A stretch of DNA of 64,000 bases from Nemophila menziesii (taxonomy: Eukaryota > Streptophyta > Magnoliopsida > Boraginales > Hydrophyllaceae). Shown piece after piece: positions 1 through 10,128 of this stretch. Below the pieces are notes generated by a model. The model had not been told where the DNA came from. It was given only the letters and a program-made list of their open reading frames with translations, and made no database searches. How positions within the stretch are numbered: position 1 is the first letter of the stretch; each line of letters opens with the position of its first letter. A program made the position numbers and the translations under genes. The stretch covers positions 26,970,144 to 27,034,143 of the forward strand of contig JARWIR010000017.1 in assembly GCA_029959085.1 (NCBI GenBank), in the 5' to 3' direction.

Positions 1-156
1 GCTATTGATAGTTTCAAGAATATTACTTTCGTCCAAACTCTATCCTCTACTGACAAGGCCACGAGTACACAGGTAGTACCCGTGATGGAAAGTGGGCCTT
101 TATTTTCTCACGTGGATGGCGGCCTGCCCCTTAAGAGGGCCGGGGTTGATGGATAA
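1..156 (+). pseudogene. C-terminal tail of LINE ORF1 (runs in from the left edge)
   Basis: Frame 1 is open from the first base of the window to TAA at 154-156. It encodes a short, low-similarity tail ending KRAGVDG. In plant L1 elements ORF1 (the gag-like RNA-binding protein) lies directly upstream of ORF2. Here the ORF1 stop and the ORF2 ATG overlap in the 8 bases ATGGATAA (149-156). No zinc knuckle is visible in this fragment because the rest of ORF1 lies outside the window. The assignment rests on position and on the overlap, not on a recognised domain. Confidence 0.6.
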
Positions 157-471
157 CTATCTTGTTTGGAACTGTCGAGGAGCGAGGGCACCCTCGACAA
201 AGAGGATGTTTAAGTCCCTTATTTCGAAATTTCATATTTCCGTTGCTTGTTTGTTAGAAGCTAAGTTAAAGTCTAGTAAGTTTGCTTATTGTAACCACTT
301 TAAATTTTTCGATCATTCACACATAGTCGAACCCAGGGGAAGATCTTATATGTCTGGGGGGATTCTATTGTTGTGGAAAGATTCGGTGAACTTGAGAGTT
401 ATAAACTCTACCTCTTCTTTTGTAATGGTTGAAATTATGGAAGCTAATAAAGAAATTTGGTACTTGGTGTG
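149..471 (+). pseudogene. L1-type LINE ORF2, part 1: endonuclease N-terminus, cut by CACTA-1
   Basis: The reading frame starts MDNYLVWNCRGA, the usual beginning of the apurinic/apyrimidinic-type endonuclease of plant L1 ORF2 (N-W-N-C-R-G). It continues through LLEAKLKSSK, where the conserved glutamate of the E-T/A-K motif is found, and a GGILLLWKD segment. I chose the ATG at 149 rather than the upstream one at 92 because the domain begins there and it overlaps the ORF1 stop. The frame is cut at 471 by CACTA-1. It resumes in the same frame after 10128, so codons on both sides (YLV and VYAP) abut when the element and one GTG duplicate are ignored. Confidence 0.85.
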
Positions 472-930
472 CACTACAGCAGGTCGGGTATTTACCGACG
501 ACAGCTGTCGTCGGTAAAAATCCCGTATTCGTCGGTAAACCTGTTTACCGACGACCACTCGTCGGTATCCTGTCGTCCCTAGAAGTTTGTCGGTAAAATC
601 ACGGTTGCCGACAACGGAATTGGAGTCTCGTCGATAACACAGAACGGTTTACCGACAAAACCCAAGTCGTCGGTAAACCTAAATTTACCGACAACAATTC
701 TCCAGCCGTCGGCAAACAACAAATTGTTACCGACAATTTGAAAATTTTATTTTGTCGGTAAAGAAAATATTTACCGACAACCAGGTCGTCGGTATCTTCA
801 TAATTAAATTGTTTAATTTTTAAAATTTAATAATTTACCGACAACATTCATTGTATGAATGTCGTCGGTAAACTATATTTAATTATTTTTTTTTAACTTT
901 ACCGACGACATTCATACAATGAATGTTGTC
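472..930. repeat. CACTA-1 left subterminal repeat cluster
   Basis: The motif TTTACCGAC(G/A)AC and its complement GT(C/T)GTCGGTAAA recur many times in both orientations from 490 to 930, often as pairs that can form hairpins, for example around 495-520 and 838-930. In En/Spm elements such arrays are the binding sites of TNPA. Here the same role is inferred from position and repetition. Confidence 0.8.
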
Positions 931-1279
931 GGTATTTTTTTTTTTTTTTTTATTATTATTATTTTTTTTTTAATTTTTTTTTTTTAATTTAAATTGGTTT
1001 TTCGGTTTTTTTTTTTTTTAATATTAATTGGTTTTTCGATTTTTTATAAATTAATATTTATAGAAATCACGAATATAAATAGAAATCATGCATTATATTC
1101 AGAAATAGATAAATAAACCCGGGTAGTCAAACCCCGGTCAATAAAGTCAAACCCCGGGCAATAAAGTCAAACCCCGGGGTTAAAAGTCAAAATATTACAT
1201 AACCATAAAAAAGTCATAAAATAAAAGTCATAAAATATAAACTGAAATAAAATAAAAGTCAAACACAATCATAAGAAAA
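931..1279. other. T-rich tract and 3' flank of the TNPA-like gene, no gene seen
   Basis: Long T runs (938-1012) are followed by AT-rich sequence. At 1118-1180 there are four close copies of a CAAACCCCGGG(C/G)-type motif spaced about 18-22 bases apart (GTCAAACCCCGG). The TNPA-like gene ends at 1280 on the other strand, so its polyadenylation region should lie here. No coding sequence is visible. Confidence 0.5.
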
Positions 1280-2831
1280 TCAATCATCACTATCTTCATC
1301 TTCTTCTTCATCGGAGAGCGGCTCGAGACCATTCTTTTCACGGGATTCATTGAGGCCGCTGAGCAACTTACTAAAAAAATCATCGGACCTAGAGGAGCTC
1401 GGTGGAGCATCTTCTTCCGGTATAGGAGGTAATCCCTGGACTGCGCGGACCTCGTTCATCCCATCGAAGATCCGCTGTAACTTTCTCGCGTTCTTTTTCG
1501 CGATCTTCTCCGATACAGGCGGCTTCGGGTCCTTCTTCTTCTTGAAGCAGGGTCCGATCGAAGGGATCCAATGCCGACTCTTAGGCGGTTTCATCACCTC
1601 CTGAACCGTCTCCTTCAGCGCTCCTATCTGCTCCTCCACTGGAACATCCTCAGCCGATTGGGTCCCTGTCTCGATAACCCGCTCCTTAAGCTTCTCCCGA
1701 TAAACTCCCTGTAATAAAATTTAAAATAAATAATTAATAAAATAATTTAAAATAAATAATTAATAAAACTAACAAAAAAATTAATTTAAAGTTAAATAAA
1801 AACTTACACTAGCCTGCTCCCATCTATCATCGACCCATTTGCCCTTCGCCCCATCATAGCCCAGGTACTCGAAGTATCCGCCCATCTGTGGAAGTGGGAC
1901 CTCCTCTTGGGTCTGCTCGTCTATATAGCTCAGGGGCTCCTGCGTATTAATCTTCAGCTTACCCTATAAAAAAATATAATTATTAAAAAATTAAATTAAA
2001 TAACTAATAAAATTTATTTTTAATTTAACAAATTATACCTCCATAATCTCGTGGCGGGTCTGGGTTTGGTTCCGAGAACCAGACTTGTTCGGCTTCTTCT
2101 GGTTCTGCCGATTCTTCTTATTAATCGCAGACTGGGCCTGTTACAATTCAACTTAAAAAATTAAATAAACAATAATTTAATAATTAAATAATTAAATTAA
2201 AATTTTACCTTCTTTTGCGGGTCATTCAGCATCTTCTGGGTTAGCTCCCAGTCCTCGGGAAGCACGTCAGGTGGACACTCACCCGATTCGCCATAATCGG
2301 CAATCAAGTCATACTTCCACCTTCTGTAAGCAGCGGACTGAGACTGGGATAGCTTCCCGCTAATCAAGTTCCAATCTTTGCGGGCCCTCCACTCGTCGAG
2401 GTTGAAGAACTCCTCGAGTTTTTCGAGGATCACTCTCTTCCGGTTGGGTGGAACGGCACTCCACGAGGGGTAGTAGGGAGGGACCGTTTCTCGAACCGCG
2501 AGACCCACCACTTGGGCCACGTGTTTCCCATATTCTCCGTATGGGTTCCACGTGTCGTCTAATATGCAGAAGTCGACCGGGAGGGGCCGCCTAGCTTCTC
2601 CTTAGCATCGTTGGCGGTTTTGAGAGTGGAGACATTTCGGGGTCTCCTCTTTCGCTTAACTGTTTAATAAAGTTAAATTAAATACATTACTAACTTATAT
2701 TAATTGAATTTTATAAATTAAATAATATTACCGGGTGGCTGGTGACAGTCATTGAGGTTTGGGGGTGGATTCCGGTTCGGATCTTCTCCGTTCCCGTCAC
2801 CCCGGTGGTAGTTTGGCATCACATCGGCCAT
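1280..2831 (-). pseudogene. TNPA-like / Transposase_24-type second gene of CACTA-1
   Basis: A five-exon model on the minus strand fits: 2831-2732, 2659-2209, 2137-2039, 1963-1808 and 1708-1280, all with GT..AG introns. Exons 2 to 5 join in one frame. Exon 2 has the family core around SWSAVPPNRKRVILEKLEEF, and exon 3 the basic AQSAINKKNRQNQKK stretch, as in plant Transposase_24/Ptta-En/Spm proteins. The C-terminus is acidic (DEEEDEDSDD). Exon 4 reads KLKINTQEPLSYIDEQTQEE. The exon 1 to exon 2 join is out of frame and meets a stop near 2574, so either a 1-base shift has occurred or my exon 1 is wrong. It probably binds the subterminal repeats like TNPA, which is inference. Confidence 0.72.
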
Positions 2832-3719
2832 CTATAATTTAAATAAAATTAATAAATTAGATTTTTAGAAAAAATTGCGTTTAAGTCCTTGTATTTTTAA
2901 AAATTACAAAAATACCCTAAATATTTTTTAAAATTGCATTTTAGTCCATAAATTTTTTAAAATAGCATTTTAGGCCCTAAATCTTATTTTAGTCCCTATA
3001 TTGCAATTTAGTCCCTAAATTTTTTAAAATAGCATTTTAGGCCCTAAATTTTATTTTGGTCTCTATATTGCATTTTAGTACCTAAATTTTTTAAAATTGC
3101 ATTTTAGACCCAAAATTTTTTAGAATTGCATTTTAGTCCCTTAATTTTTTAGAATTGCATTTTAGTCCATAAATACACTACATACATACAAAATCAACAA
3201 ATTAACTATTACAATGTAGCAATTATCAAGCAAAATCAACAAAAACTTAACAAAACCCTAATTTTTCTAAAAATTAACAAAAAAAACATGTTACATGGTA
3301 TAATTAACAACAAATTACATATTCAGAATCTACAATACAGCTAGGATTCTCGGATTTAACAAGAAATTCAATACAATATCAAAAAAAAAAAAATTCAATT
3401 CGAAAATTAAAAAAAAAAAAAGGATTTGATTCAGGTGTTTGGTACCTGTTACATGAAGATGTTGTTGAATATATCCAGCATCCCATGCCAAGCAAGAGTA
3501 GAGGAAAAACAAAAACGAAAAAAAAGTTAGGATTGATATTTAAAAAAGAAAAAAAATTGAAGAAATCATTAAGAAAAAGCATTGAATCACTTACATTGAG
3601 TGTTGTTTGCGTGTGGGGATGCCTCGGAATAGCTCCTTGGTGCTCGGAATCGGATTTCTGGAGAGTGTTTTGGTGTGTTTGTGTTTCAGAAATGAAGCTC
3701 GGTAGGGTTTAATAGAACA
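2832..3719. other. Leader/intron of the TNPA-like gene with degenerate ATTGCATTTTAGTCCCTAAA repeats
   Basis: From about 2880 to 3175 a unit of roughly 35-45 bases containing ATTGCATTTTAG(T/G)CCCTAAATTTT is repeated in tandem with decay. A- and T-rich runs follow (3380-3420), then a GC-richer patch (3590-3720) that could be the promoter-proximal 5' UTR of the minus-strand gene. I see no protein-coding exon here. Confidence 0.5.
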
Positions 3720-4060
3720 GATGTTTACCGACGACTGTGAGTGTCGTCGGTAAACAGGTCATATCCGTCGTTAAACACGACACGCGTCAAACAGTTGTAC
3801 GCACGACTGTTGCGTGTCCTGTTTACCGACGACTTCATTTTCGCTAGTCGTCGGTAAACCCTTGGGCGGGAAAAAAGAACCGCCCACTTTTGGCCAATAA
3901 ATTTGGAATGATGTTTACCGACGACTTGGGTATTGAATTTTGTCGGTAAATGTTTACCGACAACCTTCTTGAATTGAATGTCGTCGGTAAAAATTTACCG
4001 ACAACATTCATGTCAAGCAGGTTGTCGGTAAACTTTGAAGGTCGTCGGTATTTTTTTTTT
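3720..4060. repeat. Internal third cluster of CACTA-1 subterminal repeats
   Basis: The same TTTACCGACGAC/GTCGTCGGTAAA motif found at both element ends recurs here at least eight times, for example 3724-3755, 3825-3860 and 3913-4050. It ends in a T tract as the left terminal cluster does. It lies directly upstream of the TNPA-like gene, between it and the 40-bp array. There is no CACTAC terminus nearby, so this is not a simple nested end. Confidence 0.8.
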
Positions 4061-4140
4061 TTTTTTTTTAGTATTTTATTTTATTCCTGATTTCTTTTCT
4101 TTTTTTATTCTGTTGGGGTTAAGATATACACACACAAATT

Positions 4141-5335
4141 AATGTTTGAGGTGTTTGGTCAACTGTTAGAGTCAAATGTTAGTGTTCGAGGTGTTTGGTC
4201 AACTATTAGAGTCAAATGTGAGTGTTCGAGGTGTTTGGTCAACAGTTATGGTCAAATGTTAGTGTTTGAGGTGTTTAGTCAACAGTTATGGTCAAATGTG
4301 AGTGTTCGAGGTGTTTGGTCAACAGTTATGGTCAAGTGTGAGTGTTCGAGGTGTTTGGTCAACAGTTATGGTCAAATGTGAGTGTTCGAGGTGTTTGGTC
4401 AACAGTTATGGTCAAATGTGAGTGTTCGAGGTGTTTGGTCAACAGTTATGGTCAAATGTGAGTGTTCGAGGTGTTTGGTCAACAGTTATGGTCAAATGTG
4501 AGTGTTCGAGGTGTTTGGTCAACAGTTATGGTCAAATGTGCGTGTTCGAGGTGTTTGGTCAACTATTAGAGTCAAATGTGAGTGTTCGAGGTGTTTGGTC
4601 AACAGTTATGGTCAAATGTGAGTGTTCGAGGTGTTTGGTCAACTATTAGAGTCAAATGTGAGTGTTCGAGGTGTTTGGTCAACAGTTATGGTCAACTGTT
4701 AGTGTTCGAGGTGTTTGGTCAACAGTTATGGTCAAATGTGAGTGTTCGAGGTGTTTGGTCAACTATTAGAGTCAAATGTGAGTGTACGAGGTGTTTGGTC
4801 AACAGTTATGGTCAAATGTGAGTGTTCGAGGTGTTTGGTCAACAGTTATGGTCAAATGTGAGTGTTCGAGGTGTTTGGTCAACAGTTATGGTCAAATGTG
4901 AGTGTTCGAGGTGTTTGGTCAACTATTAGAGTCAAATGTGAGTGTTCGAGGTGTTTGGTCAACAGTTATGGTCAAATGTGAGTGTTCGAGGTGTTTGGTC
5001 AACTATTAGAGTCAAATGTGAGTGTTCGAGGTGTTTGGTCAACAGTTATGGTCAAATGTGAGTGTTCGAGGTGTTTGGTCAACAGTTATGGTCAAATGTG
5101 AGTGTTCGAGGTGTTTGGTCAACAGTTATGGTCAAATGTGAGTGTTCGAGGTGTTTGGTCAACTATTAGAGTCAAATGTGAGTGTTCGAGGTGTTTGGTC
5201 AACAGTTATGGTCAAATGTGAGTGTTCGAGGTGTTTGGTCAACAGTTATGGTCAAATGTGAGTGTTCGAGGTGTTTGGTCAACAGTTATGGTCAAATGTG
5301 AGTGTTCGAGGTGTTTGGTCAACTATTAGAGTCAA
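4141..5335. repeat. Tandem array of about 30 copies of a 40-bp unit
   Basis: The unit is AGTGTTCGAGGTGTTTGGTC followed by AACAGTTATGGTCAAATGTG. A second form has AACTATTAGAGTCAAATGTG in the second half. The two forms are interspersed, and copies are otherwise nearly identical. Each unit holds GGTCAA once or twice, which reads TTGACC on the minus strand, the core of a plant W-box. Reading frames across the array are by-products of the repeat and should not be taken as genes. The array lies between the 3' end of TNPD and the internal subterminal cluster. Confidence 0.95.
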
Positions 5336-5383
5336 CATTCATTATCAAAATATTCTAAGACTAATAAATAAATACAAAATACC

Positions 5384-8300
5384 CTAATCTGTTTCATATC
5401 CACTAATATCTATAGGTTCATCATCGCTATTAACCTCTATTTGTTGTTCTTCATCACCATATTCTTCCCCCGTGTCATCTTCGATTTCCTGGTTTTCATC
5501 AATAACCATTTCAAAAGCCATCTCAATACGAAAATGAGCTGGGTCAATCTCGATCTCCTCAGTAGTTGCCAAGTTCTCCGGTTCGGAAACCGTCTCACTG
5601 TTACCCAATGGAATAGTAATTCTCTCGTTGTTAGTAGGTAGTGATTCCGAACCCCATAACTCGGGATTCCATCCATGACGATCATTTATTTCCCAAACGG
5701 CTTTCCAACCGTTCATTGATTTCTTCGCACTAATCTCGTCAATGTAGAATACTTTCTTGGCTTGCGATGCTAAAATGTATGGTTCGCCTTCCCACTCAAA
5801 GTTTGTTGTGTTAATAAAGGTTACCCCATGTTCTGTCCTCGATCCAGCCATTTTGTACCACTTACAAACGAATAAGACAACTGAAAACCCTTTAGTGTAA
5901 TGAACCTCCAATATTTTCACTAATTCTCCATAACATGGACGATCTTCGTACGTGGTACAAACTCCGTAATCCTGCGTCACTCTTTTTTCTCCTTTACCCT
6001 TAGTTACCCACTTGACACCATTCACGACACATGAATCATATCTATCCACCGCACCGAAATACATGCTAGCCAAGGATACCATCTCAGTGGTAGCTAATGC
6101 ATTACCTGCCTCTTTCATCCCGTGAACCTGTCATACATAAATAATACTAATTAAGATCTTTGACGATGGTATGTTTAAACCAACGTCTAAAGTACATACC
6201 TTATCCAAAAACCAACTATTAAACCTTTGACGATGCATAATCTCTATTTCATCATCCGTTCCCGTAAGTGTGGACTTGTGTTCACTAAAATCACAAATGA
6301 ATATAAATAAGTTAATATATATATATAAATATATAAATATATATATATATAAATATATAAATATATATATAAATATATAAATATATATATATATATAAAT
6401 ATATAAATATATATATATAAATATATAAATATATATATAAATATATAAATATATAAATAAATATATAAATATATAAGTAAACGTTACTTACGTCCTATAT
6501 GGTTCGAGTTCGTCGCAGTTATTCAAAATATACCAACTAACGTGCTCCTTCTGAAGAGCTGGTAAAGCACCTGACTCTTTCTTGCCAATCGGAGTACACT
6601 GAGAATTGAAAACTGATAGCTCTTTTGGTTCTGGCAGTTGTTCGTTGTATCTACCTGGATCGTTGAACTTTGTTTTTTCTTCACTAAGATACCGTGATAT
6701 GAAAGTCAACGTCTCTTCCGCCACGTAACCCTCGGCTATGGAACCCTCAGGCCTAGCCGGGTTTCGAATATACTCTTTCAACTTCTTCAAATACCTCTCA
6801 AACGGGTACATCCACCGCATTTGAACCGGGCCCCCTAACAACGCTTCATCGTATAAGTGAATCACTAAGTGGATCATGATATCAAAAAACGCGGGAGGTA
6901 AGATCATTTCTAACTTGCACATCACTTCAACCACTTTCGCCTTACCCTCCACCAACTTCTTCCTACTCAGATTCTTGTTACAAACGACTCTAAACACGTT
7001 AACTAACCCAATAATTGCGTCGCTAATCGATTTATCATCTAGAAGCCCAGGGAGACAACAAATAAAAAGGTACTGCATCATAACATGACAATCATGCGAT
7101 TTCATTCCAATGATCTTCCCCGTATCGGCTTGAACGTTATTCCTCATACTAGACGCGAATCCATCGGGAAACCTCTGTACCTGTAACCACTCAAGAAACA
7201 ACTTCCTCTTCTCCGCTGACAACGTATACTTTCCACGTAGAATCGTTTTCTTTCCTACTGTTGCCAACCACAATTCTTTCCTGAATTTCATTTCCTTAAG
7301 ATCCTCCCGCGCCTTAACATTATCTTTGTTTGGTTTCCCATCGACTGCTATAACTGTACCGAGAAGAGCATCACACACGTTTTTCTCGCAGTGCATGACA
7401 TCAATGTTATGCTTCAACAAATTTGCGGACCAATAAGGTAAACGATAGAATATACTCTTTTTCTTCCAATTCGTCTGGCGAGGACCTGTAGTCTTCGTCA
7501 CCTTGCCTCCAAAATCCTTGTGTTTGCCGGGAAACACAATGGGAAGACCATCTAACTGTGTCTGAATACTAGCTGGACTATATTTCTTCGGTCGCTTAGT
7601 AAAATTGGTTTTCGGGTACGAAACCTTATCTGATCTAAACCGATGTCCGAAGGGTAACCAACGTCTATGGTCAAAGTAAACCACACCTTTTTTTACACCC
7701 AATGACGGTGTGGAATCCATGCATTCCGGGCAAGCCATGTAACCTTGACCCGACCATCCTGAAGTGTATGACCGAGCGGGGAAATCATTGGTGGTGGACA
7801 ACAGACAAACCTTCATAGTAAACTCTTGTTTTGTATGGGCATCATACGTAAGGATCCCTGTACTCCACAACTCGTCCAACTCATCTATCATAGGGCGGAG
7901 GAAAACATCCATGTCCTTACCGGGCGAACGAGGACCCGGAATCAATAAACAAAGCTGAAAAGTGGTTTCCTTCATGCATACCCACGGTGGCAAGTTGTAG
8001 ACTGTTAATATAACAGGCCACATGCTATACGAGTTGTTTTGCATAGAGAAAGGACAAAACCCGTCGATACCGAGACCCAAAAAAACATTACGAGGTTCGC
8101 TAGCAAACTCAGGGTGTAGCACTGCAAATCTCTTCCAACTATCACCATCAACAGGATGACGCAACACATCCGGATCGGCACTCTTACCGGTATGGTGCCA
8201 AATCATATCTTCAGCGGTGTGCTTTGAAGCGTATAGTCGCTGTAACCTGGGAGCAATCGGAAAATAGCGGAGCTTCTTATGTGGTACTTTGATACCCTTC

Positions 8301-9007
8301 TTCGGGTCCCATCTAGACTCGCTACAAACTGGACACTTATCGAGGTCTTTATACTCTTTATAAAATATGGCACAATCGTTCACACAAACATCGATGGTAA
8401 TATACCCCATACCCAAGCTTTTCAACTTCTTGTTTTATGAATCATACGAATCGGGCAAGGTGTGAGGTTTGGGCAAAATACGACCAATCAACTCCAATAG
8501 CTCGGTGAATGACGTGTTAGTCCACTTGTTCTTAACTTTTATGTGAAGAAGCTTGGCAATGAAGTTCAATGAACTCATCGCATCACAACCCGGATATAAT
8601 TCTGTCTCCAATTCGTTAAACAGTTTTTCGAAACTACTTGGAATTTCTGCGTCTCTCATCTCGGTGTCACCCTGATGACCGCCAATATCGTAACTGTGTC
8701 TCACATCGTCATAAACCTCGGCAATTTCATTAACTATATTCGGAATAGGGTTTTCTTGGGGAATGACAGGCTGCTCACCGTGTTTTATCCAAACCCGATA
8801 CGACTTCATAATCCCTTGATTATAAAGGTGGTTCGTAACCTTATTAGAGGGTAATCGACGATTATTTTTACAATAGTTACACGGGCAATAAATAAGATCT
8901 CCATATTGTGAATGTTGTTTTGCATATGCGATAAAACCCAAAACTCCAACAAGATAGTTTGGATCGAATAAATCCGTAGCATCCATCCAACTCTTATCCG
9001 AAGCCAT
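5384..9007 (-). pseudogene. TNPD-like CACTA transposase (Transposase_21) with one in-frame stop
   Basis: Three exons on the minus strand fit: 9007-6492, 6284-6200 and 6127-5384, with GT..AG introns that keep phase (total 1,115 codons). Domains in order: a Transpos_assoc N-terminus (MASDKSWMDATDLF, with the CPCNYCKNN cysteines), Transposase_21 (WDPKKG, PVDGDSWKRF, FLGLGIDGFCPFSMQNNSYS, CPECMD), DUF4218 (QMRWMYPFERYLKKLK) and, in exon 3, DUF4216 (MVSLASMYFGAVDRYDS). The family cuts and joins CACTA ends in the nucleus. A TAA at 8435-8437, between DSYDS and NKKLKSLGMGY, is the only interruption. The paralogous fragment at 52337-53349 has a cysteine codon there. Confidence 0.9.
6305..6480. repeat. 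AT microsatellite inside a TNPD intron
   Basis: Repeated ATATATAAATATATAAAT units fill most of the first TNPD intron (6285-6491). The splice sites on both sides are still good matches. Confidence 0.9.
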
Positions 9008-9819
9008 CTCTTTACAACAATTTTAGATAACTAGACAACTACATTCATATGAAAATAAAATAAATAATTATTACAACCCAATTGATAAAATGGAAAAAAA
9101 AATTACAACACAATGGCTTGAATATAAATACAAACCAATAAATAAATAAAATTACATCACAAATAAATAAATAAAATTACATCACAAATAAATAAATAAA
9201 ATTACATCACAAATAAATAAATAAAATTACATCACAAATAAATAAATAAATAAAATTACAACACAATAAATATATAAACAATTTCACATAAATAAACACA
9301 CAAATACAAAAATATATGAAACATAATATATGAAATAAATGAATGTATGCATGATTTATACACAATATATAACAAGACAATCAAAAAATATACAAACTAA
9401 TAACCTTTATATATCAACTAATACACAATTCAAAATTCATGCATAAAAAAAAAATTAAAAAGTTTGAAATTTTAAGAAAATACCTTGAATTGGTGGAAGA
9501 AATTGGATATTGATTATGAAGTCTTAACCTTGATAATGTAATAATAAGCCTAAACCCATAATATTGCAAGAATTAAACCATATATGATCATAAAAAAAAA
9601 AAAATCAAGAATTTACGTAATCTTTGTAGATGAAATTGTGTGTTGATGATGCCCCACCTTGATTACAAGCTTGCAAATGTTTAGAGATGAATTGGAGAAG
9701 GTATTGCAAAAAATTTGGATGAGTTTGGTTGATGTTTTTGGAAGAAATTGGGAGAAAAAAATGGGGTTTTTGGGGTTTATGGAGAAACAAATACAGGCTG
9801 TTCGCATATATGCACGTCA
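9008..9819. other. 5' leader of TNPD, with a 26-bp tandem repeat
   Basis: AT-rich sequence upstream of the TNPD ATG. At about 9134-9250 the unit AATAAATAAATAAAATTACATCACA is repeated about four times. The same type of ATTACATCAC-rich leader occurs at 52090-52310 in CACTA-2, inverted along with its first exon, so it is probably a shared 5' UTR or promoter element of these TNPD genes. No coding exon is seen. Confidence 0.5.
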
Positions 9820-10125
9820 AGTTTACCGACGACACGTAAAGTCGTCGGTAAACTGGAAGTGTCGTCGTTAAAAACATGGGTTTAACGACGACTTCAGCAA
9901 CTGTCGGTAAGTTACCGACGACAAACCTAAGCCAAAAAATAAAAAAAAAAAAAAATTAATAACGACGGCGTTTTGTCGTTTACCCGCGAGAACAGTCGTC
10001 GGTAAATTACCGGCGACCTGTTTCTCGTGGGTAAGGTGAAGTCGTCGGTAAATGGCAAAAGTTTACCGACGACTTTACGTGTCGTCGGTAAACTGTCGTG
10101 GGTAAATCCCCGATCTGTAGTAGTG
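9820..10125. repeat. CACTA-1 right (5') subterminal repeat cluster
   Basis: GTTTACCGACGAC and GTCGTCGGTAAAC alternate here (9821-9855, 9912-9922, 9990-10100), with variants such as GTCGTTTACCCGCGAG. The cluster ends at the terminal GTAGTAGTG. It is upstream of TNPD, so it doubles as the promoter region of the transposase. Confidence 0.8.
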
Positions 10126-10128
10126 GTG

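Larger units (their letters stand above)
472..10125 (-). mobile_element. CACTA-1: full-length two-gene CACTA (En/Spm) transposon
   Basis: The left end starts CACTACAGCAGGTCGGG (472) and the right end finishes CGATCTGTAGTAGTG (10125). Reverse-complemented, the right end reads CACTACTACAGATCGGG. The 3-bp direct repeat GTG flanks it (469-471 and 10126-10128), the target-site size typical of CACTA elements. Inside are a TNPD-like transposase gene and a TNPA-like gene, both on the minus strand, so the right end is the 5' end of the element. Subterminal copies of ACCGACGAC/GTCGTCGGTAAA fill both ends. All parts of an autonomous element are present, but TNPD has an in-frame stop and the TNPA-like first exon does not join in frame, so it is probably inactive now. 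Confidence 0.93.

Noticed and set aside
1350..1604. Frame on the plus strand across the TNPA-like last exon
   Set aside because: Shadow of the minus-strand gene, whose exons join in phase over the same bases.
3720..4060. A second CACTA nested in CACTA-1
   Set aside because: No CACTAC end or target duplication is found at either side of the internal repeat cluster.
4142..4821. Open frames of 75-79 codons with repeated VFGQ/VRGVWST peptides
   Set aside because: They are by-products of the 40-bp tandem repeat (three units equal 40 codons). All three frames behave alike and there is no gene structure.
4141..5335. CRISPR-like array
   Set aside because: Units are contiguous with no unique spacers, and the DNA is plant nuclear. 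It is a minisatellite.
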